DNA of 64,000 bases, taken from positions 1 through 64,000 of the IMG/VR virus record IMGVR_UViG_3300032323_001119, one strand, 5' to 3'. The DNA is from a virus. The position numbers and the translations under genes are program-made. Shown here piece by piece: positions 8,606-15,703 of the stretch. The notes beneath the pieces are model-generated. The model saw nothing but the letters and a program-made list of their open reading frames with translations. It was not told the origin of the DNA and searched no databases. Position 1 is the first letter of the stretch; each line of letters starts with the position of its first letter.

Positions 8606-10540
8606 TTATGCAGATATATCTACAAGCTCACAATTACCGTCTGAACTACAGGCAAGTGTGGCGTTTGTGGAAGTTCCATCTTCTGTCTCATAAAAAGATA
8701 GGTCTTCCCATCTAATGTTTTCTGGCATTCTGGAAACAAGCTCGTCGTACTCTTCTTTGGTTATTTCTTGGTATGGAGCCTGCTTGTATGAATGATCTGA
8801 GTGAGGTAAAAATGAAATTCCTGAGCATTCGTCAAAATGTTTATAAACCCAGGCACCTACTTCCATCCATTCTTCTTCTTTAACAGAAACTGTAATTGAT
8901 GGCTTATGCTCACACCATGCTCTTTGATAAACAAGCCACATGTTTAGATGTTCAATTGCTGTTAAGTCATTTCTTGTTATTGCTCCTTGTGGTGCCTTTA
9001 CTGGAAACGAAAAAACATAAGTTTCATTTGGTTTCATTACATCGTCTTCGGTTGGTATTCCAACTTCTTTTAAAAATATTGAAATAGGATCAGCCTTAGA
9101 CCCACGTACAGTTCTAATATAATAATCTGAATGCCATGCATGCATTCCAGATGAAACTCCAACTAACTGTGACACTGTTCCTGATGGCTTAACGCATGTA
9201 ATTGCTGCTGACTCCTGAATTCCAATTTTTGACGACTCATCAGAGTTAGATAAACGTGCATGTTCTCTAGCTGTCATTAAAAAGGCCTCTAGTCCAATAA
9301 GGTCTTGTTTTCCAGACATAAAGTTGTGACCAAACTGCCCAGTTAGAGAAACTCCTAAAAGTCTTTCTTCTTCTGTGTTGTCTTTCCATATCTTTCTAAG
9401 ATATTTAAAATCTGTAAGTGTTGATTGCCATGTTCCCAAGACTGTGGCTAACCTAACTTTATTCAAAATGTCTTCTTTTGTATCAGACTCTCTAATAACT
9501 ACTTCAGACAAATTACAAAATTGGTAAGGCCTTAATATAATTTCAGAGCAAGGGTTGGTTCCATAGTGAATTTCAGGATCCCTGCGTCCGTATTTTGCTG
9601 CTTGTGCTTGTGCTGCAGCAACATTGTAGATTCCACGCTCACCAGACTTTGAATCGTAAAGAGATTTCCACTCAGTAATAAACTGTTCCATTGCTGGTTT
9701 GCGTGAGTATGCTACTGAGTTATTAGCAAGTGCTCTTTGTCCATTGTTTTCCCACCAGTTACCAGATTTAGCTGCAGCCATTTCAATATCATTAATGTTT
9801 GACAAAGATATCATTGCTGATCTGCGAACTCCACCTACCACAACGATTTCTCCAATTTTACACATTAGATCATGAGCCTCAATTGGCTTTAACTGTCTAC
9901 CAGCTGCTGCTTTAAACTTTGCAATTGTAAAATCAAAAAGATTTACCAGTGGCTGTGGACCAGAAGATCTTCCGCCCATAGTTTTCAATCTTGCTCCAGC
10001 TGGTCGAACTTTAGAAACATCAATCATTGGAATCTGACCAATCCACAATAGTGCAAGAAGTTCTCTATAAGCTTTTGCCCACCCTTGCTTTGAATCTTCA
10101 ACAGAAACTACTGTTTCTGACTTATCAAATGAGTCTGGGACGGCAGGAAGCTTATTTACATACTTATACTCAACAGAGAATCCAACACCAGTTCCACACA
10201 TAGAGATATACATTGCTTCATCAAAAGATCTTGGTGAATCTACTGGCAAGAATGAGCAGTTGTATCCAGCCACATTGTCTCTTGCAAGTGCTGGTCCAGC
10301 AGTCATTACGGAGCGCATTGATGGCATTATGTTTCTATCAAATACAGATTTTCTTAATTCTTCTACAAGACTTGAATCTGGCTCGTATGCATGGTTTTCA
10401 AAAAGATGATCAAGCATGAAATCAAAATATCTATCTACTGTTTCGCCCCATGTTTCACGACGATTTTCATCAGATATCCATCTTGCATATCGTGACAGTG
10501 CAATAAAGTTTTCGTATGGGTTTTCAATAGTATTTTTCAT
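8606..10540 (-). CDS. Adenosylcobalamin-dependent (class II) ribonucleotide reductase
   Basis: A 644-residue enzyme reducing ribonucleoside triphosphates to deoxynucleotides for phage DNA synthesis. Spacing matches the monomeric Lactobacillus-type RTPR: C95 (NCSF) and C342 (FCNLSE) are the active-site redox pair, C331 of NPCSEI is the thiyl-radical cysteine and E333 the catalytic glutamate. C631 and C637 are the C-terminal shuttle cysteines. It is shorter than the bacterial enzyme (about 740), mostly at the N-terminus. The thioredoxin at 39993-40295 could re-reduce it. It needs vitamin B12 from the host. Confidence 0.93.
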   Translation of the reverse strand: MKNTIENPYENFIALSRYARWISDENRRETWGETVDRYFDFMLDHLFENHAYEPDSSLVEELRKSVFDRNIMPSMRSVMTAGPALARDNVAGYNCSFLPVDSPRSFDEAMYISMCGTGVGFSVEYKYVNKLPAVPDSFDKSETVVSVEDSKQGWAKAYRELLALLWIGQIPMIDVSKVRPAGARLKTMGGRSSGPQPLVNLFDFTIAKFKAAAGRQLKPIEAHDLMCKIGEIVVVGGVRRSAMISLSNINDIEMAAAKSGNWWENNGQRALANNSVAYSRKPAMEQFITEWKSLYDSKSGERGIYNVAAAQAQAAKYGRRDPEIHYGTNPCSEIILRPYQFCNLSEVVIRESDTKEDILNKVRLATVLGTWQSTLTDFKYLRKIWKDNTEEERLLGVSLTGQFGHNFMSGKQDLIGLEAFLMTAREHARLSNSDESSKIGIQESAAITCVKPSGTVSQLVGVSSGMHAWHSDYYIRTVRGSKADPISIFLKEVGIPTEDDVMKPNETYVFSFPVKAPQGAITRNDLTAIEHLNMWLVYQRAWCEHKPSITVSVKEEEWMEVGAWVYKHFDECSGISFLPHSDHSYKQAPYQEITKEEYDELVSRMPENIRWEDLSFYETEDGTSTNATLACSSDGNCELVDISA

Positions 10541-10835
10541 GTGTCGCCTTTTCTTCCGCCTTACGGATTGATTGTTTTTTGAATGAGTTCTAAGTGTATC
10601 AAACTTTTTTATAAAAGAAAAGGAAAATTGTTTTTATCGTTGTTTTTTAGTTAACTATAATATATAATACTTACTATATATAATATATATTGATTTGTAT
10701 TGATTTGTTGACCCCCCGACCCCCCTATTGGAAGTATACTATTTAGATATTCTATGTCAAGAGAAAAATGATTTGACATGTTCTTTGTTGCAATGGTATG
10801 ATTATATCTCGCTATCTCTAAAGGAGGAAATGCCA
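10541..10835. other. Divergent promoter region
   Basis: A very AT-rich stretch between the ribonucleotide reductase and the plus-strand lysis operon. It contains the plus promoter at 10773-10802 and a C-rich patch at 10711-10726. The AAAAGG ribosome-binding site of the reductase is also here. No gene is convincing. Confidence 0.5.
10773..10802 (+). promoter_or_regulatory. Promoter TTGACA-18-TATGAT
   Basis: TTGACA at 10773-10778 and TATGAT at 10797-10802 with an 18-base spacer. An AAGGAGG ribosome-binding site at 10821 and an ATG at 10836 follow. This should drive the lysozyme operon. Confidence 0.7.
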
Positions 10836-11384
10836 ATGGAGAATATAAAAGAAAGTTTGAGCAGTGTTGTTCATCACTGGACAGCAATTGCAGTAGCAAC
10901 AATGTTTTTGTTTTCAAACAGCAATACTGTTGCACTAGCTCAAGCAGAAATAGTAAAACCAAAGACAGAAGTACAACTTAAGAAAGAAACCTTAGAAAAG
11001 TACAGCACTACTGTTTATAAGCCTTCAGAAATGCTTACTGACGCAGAACTTAAAGAACTGTTGTCTATAGTAGGATTCGAAGGAAAAGCCCTTAGAACGG
11101 CTTGGGCCATTGCTAAGAGGGAGTCTAATGGACGACCATTAGCTTACAATGGTAACAGAGAAACTGGAGACAGTTCTTACGGAATTTTTCAGATCAACAT
11201 GTTGGGTAATCTCGGCGTAGATCGTAAAGAAAAATTTAACTTGAAGTCAAATGACTCGTTATTTGACCCAACTAAAAATGCAGAGATAGCGTACCACATG
11301 ACTAATGGCGGAGTCGATTGGTCAGCTTGGAAGGGTTTAACCCCAAGAGCAATGGAATTTTATTTAAAATTTCCAAGTAATTAG
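10836..11384 (+). CDS. Secreted lysozyme-like transglycosylase
   Basis: A 182-residue protein. The ATG at 10836 lies eight bases after AAGGAGG; an ATG six bases upstream is too close. Residues of about 15-36 are a signal peptide or signal anchor (hydrophobic core AIAVATMFLF, then ALAQA). The catalytic region has AKRESNGRP with the likely catalytic Glu, followed by DSSYGIFQINM, the lysozyme/SLT hallmark. A phage lytic enzyme exported by Sec would not need a holin, like SAR endolysins. A second lytic enzyme (CHAP type) is at 52763-53365. Confidence 0.8.
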   Translation: MENIKESLSSVVHHWTAIAVATMFLFSNSNTVALAQAEIVKPKTEVQLKKETLEKYSTTVYKPSEMLTDAELKELLSIVGFEGKALRTAWAIAKRESNGRPLAYNGNRETGDSSYGIFQINMLGNLGVDRKEKFNLKSNDSLFDPTKNAEIAYHMTNGGVDWSAWKGLTPRAMEFYLKFPSN

Positions 11385-11396
11385 AAAGGGGATATA

Positions 11397-11612
11397 GTGA
11401 AGATACAGTATGTGTCTACCTATATAAACCTTTCGCTAGAGGGCCTTGTTCCTAAGCTTTTATGCCCACAGGATCAAGGCCTTCTATTTTGCAATGGCGA
11501 TGGTGAGTCATTAATATACCTTTATTGCCTAGAGTGCGAATATAAAAACACTATGGGAATACAAAAGTATGAAAGTATAGTAAAATTAGTAGATGAACAA
11601 AAAAGAGTTTGA
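11397..11612 (+). CDS. Small zinc-binding-like protein
   Basis: A 71-residue product with a GTG start after GAAAGGGG. Cysteines occur as LLCPQDQGLLFC and LYCLECEY, a possible four-Cys zinc site. It follows the lysozyme gene by 12 bases. Not recognised. Confidence 0.55.
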   Translation: MKIQYVSTYINLSLEGLVPKLLCPQDQGLLFCNGDGESLIYLYCLECEYKNTMGIQKYESIVKLVDEQKRV

Positions 11613-11703
11613 TTTTGAGTCAAACATGATATCCCCTACGGATGCCATGGGTAGAGAAATTTGGTGGGAAGATGCAGGAAGACCAGAAGGCGGAGACAAG
11701 TAA
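11593..11703 (+). CDS. Small protein (36 residues)
   Basis: ATG at 11593 to TAA at 11703. The peptide is acidic with a Trp pair (GREIWWEDAG) and the ending GRPEGGDK, which looks selected. It overlaps the end of the previous gene by 20 bases and the start of the next. No clear ribosome-binding site, so coupled translation is likely. Function unknown. Confidence 0.45.
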   Translation: MNKKEFDFESNMISPTDAMGREIWWEDAGRPEGGDK

Positions 11704-11884
11704 TTTAGAAGATAACCTTCCGATGGTTACCTATATTATGCTCCACAGAATCTATGACTTGCTATCTTTAATAGCAAATAAAGTAGTCGGTTCACAAGAT
11801 GTTGAAAAAATGATAGAATATCATGAGGCGGGATACTTATTGGGTCCAGTTCCGTCTTTTAAACCAGGAGAAGAAAATGAATAA
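11672..11884 (+). CDS. Small conserved phage protein
   Basis: A 70-residue product when started at the ATG at 11672 after GGTGGGAAG; an in-frame ATG at 11642 lacks a ribosome-binding site. It contains a helical segment MVTYIMLHRIYDLLSLIANK that could be amphipathic, and a Gly/Pro end. Function unknown. Confidence 0.55.
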   Translation: MQEDQKAETSNLEDNLPMVTYIMLHRIYDLLSLIANKVVGSQDVEKMIEYHEAGYLLGPVPSFKPGEENE

Positions 11885-12068
11885 AGCAGACTTTACTGAA
11901 CTGATGATTGATGAGTTTCAGCTGGCCAACAAAGAGGCTATGATTAAAATTGGAATGACAGAAGAAGAAGCAGAAGAAAAAAATGCAGAATTTTACCCTT
12001 CAATATCATTCCTACTTGGTCAAGTAGCAGAAAAAATCTTTGCTACAGATATTGTATTAGAAAAGTAA
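11877..12068 (+). CDS. Small acidic helical protein
   Basis: A 63-residue protein starting at 11877 after AGGAGAAG and overlapping the previous stop. Rich in Glu and Ala, helical, no recognisable motif. Last gene before the inverted repeats at 12083-12155. Confidence 0.6.
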   Translation: MNKADFTELMIDEFQLANKEAMIKIGMTEEEAEEKNAEFYPSISFLLGQVAEKIFATDIVLEK

Positions 12069-12082
12069 TAATACTATAATAT

Positions 12083-12109
12083 TACGTCAGTTGAGTAAAT
12101 CCTGACGTA
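12083..12109. repeat. Inverted repeat TACGTCAG/CTGACGTA
   Basis: Perfect 8-base arms (12083-12090 and 12102-12109) with an 11-base spacer, directly after a stop codon. It could be a terminator stem or an operator. A TATAAT box sits just upstream. Confidence 0.7.
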
Positions 12110-12125
12110 TGCATGCAAATGCAGC

Positions 12126-12155
12126 TAACCCCCTGGATCCGCCTCCAGGGGGTTA
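12126..12155. repeat. Perfect 12-bp inverted repeat before promoter
   Basis: TAACCCCCTGGA (12126-12137) and its exact complement TCCAGGGGGTTA (12144-12155) flank a six-base loop. No T-run follows. Instead a TGCTATAAT extended -10 begins six bases later, so the stem either ends the previous message or is an operator covering the -35 region. Confidence 0.75.
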
Positions 12156-12161
12156 CGCATG

Positions 12162-12167
12162 CTATAA
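12162..12167 (+). promoter_or_regulatory. Extended -10 promoter TGCTATAAT
   Basis: TATAAT at 12162-12167 preceded by TGC, ten bases before the ATG at 12178. No clear -35; the perfect inverted repeat occupies that place. The transcript would have almost no leader. Confidence 0.6.
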
Positions 12168-12177
12168 TAAGTATATT

Positions 12178-12330
12178 ATGACTAGAGATTATTTTGCTAA
12201 ATATATGGCCAGTCCACAATTTCAGCAGGATGAAAAAAATAAAAAAGAGCATAAAGAAATTTGCGAAAGATGCAGATTGGGAATTATAAGATTCTATTTT
12301 AAAAAATTTACAAAAGGAGTTGGCGAATAA
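12178..12330 (+). CDS. Small basic protein with CxxC
   Basis: A 50-residue Lys-rich product with ICERCRLG near the middle. The start at 12178 follows the extended -10 box; an upstream in-frame ATG at 12109 lies inside the inverted repeats. Its stop is one base before the ATG of the oxygenase gene. Function unknown. Confidence 0.55.
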   Translation: MTRDYFAKYMASPQFQQDEKNKKEHKEICERCRLGIIRFYFKKFTKGVGE

Positions 12331-12331
12331 A

Positions 12332-13180
12332 ATGTTTTACGACAGAGAAGATTGCACAAAACTTTCATTTTTCCCAGACGACTACGGAACACCTAGCGGA
12401 GTATTTTTATTCAAAGGATTTTACACAGACGAAGAGTGCAAGATAGTTGAAGACGCTCTTCGGGAATACAAATATGATGACGTATACGAACAGACATTGA
12501 TAAGCTGGTATGCAGATAAACTTTCTCCTCCAATTAAAGGACTGCACAAGCTGTGGGAAAAGGCTAGCGACCTTCTTTATCCAGAATACGTTATTCATCC
12601 TCAAAACAATGTTCTTGTTATTAGCGAGCATATGAAGCAGGGCATGTTTACCCATTCTGACTCTCCAGGAAAGGGTGAATGCCACAGACTTTCTCAAGTA
12701 GATGTCTGGAAAACATGCTGCGAGTTAGATTACGGTCTAGTTGCATATTTCGGTGATTTTGAAGGCGGAGAAATATTTTATGTTAATATTAATGAAGATG
12801 GCTCAAAAAAGGATCCAGATATAGATTCCAAGATACTTGAGTTTAAGCCAGTAAGGGGAGACCTTGTAGTACATGGAGCATTTTCTCCACACACTCACGG
12901 AGTAAAGCCAGTTACTAAAGGTGTTAGATATGCTTTCTCAAACTTTGTGTTAAAGGCCGAGGACAATCCAGGAACTTTTTACAACTACAAAACACCAGAG
13001 TATTACGAACAGATAAAGGATGTTGATACTGATTTTGAAAAGTTTCAGCACACATGGATGCAGCCATTAAAACAGAACCCTCAATTTACTGATGAACGAA
13101 TTAAAGAAATGCAGGCTTCAGGTCTTGAAGGCGTAGAACTAGCTAACGCATTCCCATTCCATCACGAAAAAGATGCCTGA
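12332..13180 (+). CDS. Fe(II)/2-oxoglutarate-dependent oxygenase
   Basis: A 282-residue protein of the prolyl-4-hydroxylase-like fold. The iron triad is H108-x-D110 (MFTHSDSPG) with H189 (HTHGVKP); R199 (GVRYAF) should bind the 2-oxoglutarate carboxylate. The core strand has GDFEGGEIFY. ATG 12332 is preferred over a TTG at 12320 that abuts the GGAG. It is paralogous to the 44333-45040 protein along its length (shared LYPEY, GMFxHxDSPG, GLVAYxGDFEGGE, GTFxxYxTPEY). The substrate is unknown; protein or glycan hydroxylation is possible. Confidence 0.88.
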   Translation: MFYDREDCTKLSFFPDDYGTPSGVFLFKGFYTDEECKIVEDALREYKYDDVYEQTLISWYADKLSPPIKGLHKLWEKASDLLYPEYVIHPQNNVLVISEHMKQGMFTHSDSPGKGECHRLSQVDVWKTCCELDYGLVAYFGDFEGGEIFYVNINEDGSKKDPDIDSKILEFKPVRGDLVVHGAFSPHTHGVKPVTKGVRYAFSNFVLKAEDNPGTFYNYKTPEYYEQIKDVDTDFEKFQHTWMQPLKQNPQFTDERIKEMQASGLEGVELANAFPFHHEKDA

Positions 13181-13742
13181 AAGATTTGAATCTAGGCCAG
13201 AAATAAAAAAAATACATGAAGGAATATTCCTTTATAAAAATTTTATTACTGAAGAAGAGGCATCTAAGTTCAACGAAGAGCTATCATCATTTAAGCCAGA
13301 AGAATGGTTTAAGCATGAAAACATAGTTCCAGGAGACATAAGTGGGGAATACTGGGATGGCAAATTAAGTTTAGACATATTAGATCATTGGTTTCATAGC
13401 AAGTTTATAAATTACTTTGCTCCTGAATTTTGGATTTTTTCTTATGGAAATTTCTTAAAGCTAGATGCTGGAGAGTCTTCTTTACCAGAGCACTCTTTGG
13501 CACAAAATATGGAATATTACAATAAAATAATACCTTATAAGCTTGCGCTTTATATTAGTGATTTCGGCGGTGGAGAGATAGTTTTCCCTAACTTAGACTT
13601 TGAATATAAGCCAGAGCCTGGAGACCTGCTAATATTTAAAGCCAGCCTAGAACATGAACATTATACGAAAGAAGTTACATATGGAACTAGATACGTCTAT
13701 ATAGACTATTTAGTTAAGAATCCACGATACTTCATGCCTTAA
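13173..13742 (+). CDS. 2OG-oxygenase-fold protein lacking the metal-binding acid
   Basis: A 189-residue protein overlapping the previous oxygenase by eight bases. The fold markers are present: SDFGGGEIVFP, YKPEPGDLLIF, a distal His in LEHEHYTKEV and the Arg of GTRYVY. At the expected HxD site the sequence reads H107-S-L109, so the carboxylate ligand is replaced by Leu. Halogenases of this superfamily carry Gly or Ala there; Leu may mean loss of iron binding. It may act as a partner of its neighbour. Confidence 0.75.
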   Translation: MPERFESRPEIKKIHEGIFLYKNFITEEEASKFNEELSSFKPEEWFKHENIVPGDISGEYWDGKLSLDILDHWFHSKFINYFAPEFWIFSYGNFLKLDAGESSLPEHSLAQNMEYYNKIIPYKLALYISDFGGGEIVFPNLDFEYKPEPGDLLIFKASLEHEHYTKEVTYGTRYVYIDYLVKNPRYFMP

Positions 13743-13750
13743 AGTGCGAA

Positions 13751-13782
13751 AAAAGTGCGGCGGCGAAAGAAGACCAATATTT
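13751..13782. repeat. Direct repeat flanking PASTA gene, copy 1
   Basis: AAAAGTGCGGCGGCGAAAGA and following bases match 14192-14220 imperfectly (AAAAGTGCGTCGCCGAGAAG). The 21 bases 13743-13763 also recur exactly, in inverse orientation, at 30650-30670. Confidence 0.7.
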
Positions 13783-13787
13783 TTATA

Positions 13788-14165
13788 TTATTCCCACCAG
13801 TAATAAATTACAATTTGCTGTCCAGTATTTTCTGTTCCTGGCAGTAAAGATCTATATGGGTTAAATTCATGAACAGTTGCCACGGTATTAATTCCTGTAG
13901 ATGGACCAGGGTTTCCACCAGATCCTGAAAACAATCCGTCTGGATAGGCAGAATAACCAGTATAAAATTTCCAACCTTGTGACTCTAATAAAATTTTAGC
14001 TTCATTTTTATTCATCCCTATTACATTCGGCAGACCAGTAGGAAAAGCATATACCCCCTGGTATGGATATTCGGGAGCAATGTCAACAAATGAAGTATCT
14101 ATAGGTTGATTATTAAATAAAGAAAATGATGTCTGCTGTAATTCAGAATTATAAAAAGAGTCCAT
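13788..14165 (-). CDS. PASTA-like domain protein
   Basis: A 125-residue product. Residues of about 44-70 read LPNVIGMNKNEAKILLESQG and the end has LLPGTENTGQQIVIYY. Together they match the start and end of a PASTA domain (VPNVxGxxxxxA...PGTxVxxGxxVxLxx), a beta-lactam/peptidoglycan-binding module of Ser/Thr kinases and penicillin-binding proteins. There is no signal peptide. It sits alone between two copies of a 30-base repeat. It could be a virion tip or a wall-recognition protein. Confidence 0.55.
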   Translation of the reverse strand: MDSFYNSELQQTSFSLFNNQPIDTSFVDIAPEYPYQGVYAFPTGLPNVIGMNKNEAKILLESQGWKFYTGYSAYPDGLFSGSGGNPGPSTGINTVATVHEFNPYRSLLPGTENTGQQIVIYYWWE

Positions 14166-14191
14166 ACCTATATTGTATCATTTGACTGCAT

Positions 14192-14220
14192 AAAAGTGCG
14201 TCGCCGAGAAGAACAACATT
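14192..14220. repeat. Direct repeat flanking PASTA gene, copy 2
   Basis: Second copy of the repeat seen at 13751-13782, beginning AAAAGTGCGTCGCCGAGAAG. The pair brackets the PASTA-like gene and may mark its insertion. Confidence 0.6.
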
Positions 14221-14238
14221 TAGTCAACTGTAATATAT

Positions 14239-14254
14239 AGTTTCACGTGAAACA
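14239..14254. promoter_or_regulatory. parS-like ParB binding site
   Basis: AGTTTCACGTGAAACA matches the conserved bacterial parS 16-mer TGTTTCACGTGAAACA at 15 of 16 positions, including the perfect 14-base palindrome. It lies in a noncoding gap, not in a gene. No parA or parB is seen in this window, so a host ParB or one encoded outside the window would have to bind it. Confidence 0.7.
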
Positions 14255-14316
14255 CAATTGGGTAGTGTAACACAGAATGCACCGCAAAAGGGCTACAAGG
14301 GTCCTATAAGGACATT

Positions 14317-14988
14317 TTAGCTAATGTCGGTCCACTTGTGAAGAGCTGGTACAGATTCTATATGTTTGGCTATAGCCTTACCCTTTAAAAAGCTCATATG
14401 CAAAAGATCTTCCGATCTATCTTCTAATTCTAGAAATTCTGATCCAAGGCTAATATCGATAGGTTCTGGCAAAGACAGCTCTGAACAAATATCGGTCAAA
14501 TGCTTTACAAAATTTTTATGTTCAGCAGATCTTATATCTGCGTCAAATGAGAAATCTTCTCCGTCAAGGGTTACTGTATATTCTGTACTTGTTTGAGGCA
14601 ATGGAGTCAAAAAGAATACTTCGTTATCTGGGAAACTTTTCACTGTATTATTAACATAAGCCTCTACTACTTCTTTGGTGTTATTGTATTTATGCAAGTA
14701 GAGTCTTATATCACATTCACCCATAGAGGCTACTATTTTATCCCCCGCCTTTATTAATTTAGAAAAAGCTAAATTTGTGTAATCTGAATTATATGCTAGC
14801 CTTCCAGGCTTTATGTGAAAGCTATACAGTGTGTCTGTAGACATTTTGTATGCGCCTCTCCACTCTTCATTTGGATAATCCAAAAAAACATCTTCATTAT
14901 TAATTTGCTTAGTGCTAGATAAACACAATGCTCCATTATATATTGGAACTAGATGTGAGTCTCCTATAAAGTGAATTGATTTAGTCAT
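14317..14988 (-). CDS. SGNH/GDSL-type hydrolase
   Basis: A 223-residue protein with the SGNH blocks: FIGDSH at residues 7-12 (nucleophile S11), MGECDIR near 89-95 in place of block III, and D194-x-x-H197 (DLLH) as the catalytic acid and base. This family includes esterases and carbohydrate O-deacetylases. Similar genes occur in phages beside glycan-modifying genes. A TATAAT box seven bases upstream suggests a leaderless message. Substrate unknown; a glycan ester is plausible. Confidence 0.75.
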   Translation of the reverse strand: MTKSIHFIGDSHLVPIYNGALCLSSTKQINNEDVFLDYPNEEWRGAYKMSTDTLYSFHIKPGRLAYNSDYTNLAFSKLIKAGDKIVASMGECDIRLYLHKYNNTKEVVEAYVNNTVKSFPDNEVFFLTPLPQTSTEYTVTLDGEDFSFDADIRSAEHKNFVKHLTDICSELSLPEPIDISLGSEFLELEDRSEDLLHMSFLKGKAIAKHIESVPALHKWTDIS

Positions 14989-15015
14989 GTATATAATTAT
15001 ACTACATATATATTC

Positions 15016-15046
15016 TAGTTGACTAATATTATCTGCATGCTATAAT
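15016..15046 (+). promoter_or_regulatory. Promoter TTGACT-16-TATAAT, leaderless
   Basis: TTGACT (15019-15024) and TATAAT (15041-15046) with TGC before the -10. The ATG at 15053 is six bases after the -10, so transcription should begin at the start codon. The -35 lies within a TAGTTGACTA motif that recurs in the window. Confidence 0.75.
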
Positions 15047-15052
15047 ATATAC

Positions 15053-15703
15053 ATGAACTACACAATTGAGCCATGGAGCGAAAAAGTATTAGACACAGAA
15101 TTTCTTGAAGTTTTAAAAGAAATCATTGATTTAGAATTAAACCTAGCTGCAGTTCCAGAAGAAGAATTAAAGCTCTGGGATCCCGCCGAAAGATACTATA
15201 TATTGTGGAGTGCGCTAAAGCAAATTTCTCACATTCCAGGTGACTTTGTGCAATGTGGTATCTATAGAGGAGAACAAGCCTTCTATATGGCCAAAGAGTG
15301 CAAGACACATGTTCACTTGTTTGACTCATTTGAAGGATCAGTAGATCTAGGAGAATTTGATAACGAGTACTACGAAGAAAATCCTTACAAGGCTTCTCTT
15401 GATGAGGCAGAGGCTGTACTTGCACAGTTTGATAACGTAACTATTAATGTTGGCAGAGTTCCAGAAAATTTTGAAAAAGTAGAATCAATTGCATTCTTAC
15501 ATGTAGATGTTAACCTGTATACACCGACAAAAATTACACTAACCGAGCTGTGGCCAAAGGTCGTATCTGGTGGTATGGTTATGGTTGACCTACATGACTC
15601 ATATTCTTCAGGAGCAGAGCTTGCAGTTGCAGAATTCTTTGCAGCTTTAGACTTACCGATTCAAATGCTGCCTACTGGTATTGCAGTAGTTTACAAGCCC
15701 TAA
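15053..15703 (+). CDS. TylF/MycF-like O-methyltransferase
   Basis: A 216-residue S-adenosylmethionine-dependent methyltransferase. Family markers in order: PGDFVQCGIYRGEQA (SAM loop), THVHLFDSFEG, AFLHVDVNLYTPT (metal-binding Asp) and SGGMVMVDLHD. TylF-like enzymes methylate sugar hydroxyls in macrolides and are found in many viruses, where they may modify glycans. Length is near the family norm (about 230-260). Tail-to-tail overlap of four bases with the next oxygenase on the other strand. Confidence 0.8.
   Translation: MNYTIEPWSEKVLDTEFLEVLKEIIDLELNLAAVPEEELKLWDPAERYYILWSALKQISHIPGDFVQCGIYRGEQAFYMAKECKTHVHLFDSFEGSVDLGEFDNEYYEENPYKASLDEAEAVLAQFDNVTINVGRVPENFEKVESIAFLHVDVNLYTPTKITLTELWPKVVSGGMVMVDLHDSYSSGAELAVAEFFAALDLPIQMLPTGIAVVYKP

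Noticed and set aside
10708-10740. TTGACC ... TATACT as a promoter for the lysozyme operon
   Set aside because: The spacer is 21 bases; the TTGACA-18-TATGAT pair downstream fits better.
10651-10962. Minus-strand ORF of 103 codons over the lysozyme start
   Set aside because: It covers the divergent promoter and the lysozyme signal peptide; composition is not protein-like.
12320-12332. TTG 12320 as start of the first oxygenase
   Set aside because: It abuts the GGAG with no spacing; the ATG at 12332 follows the previous stop by one base.
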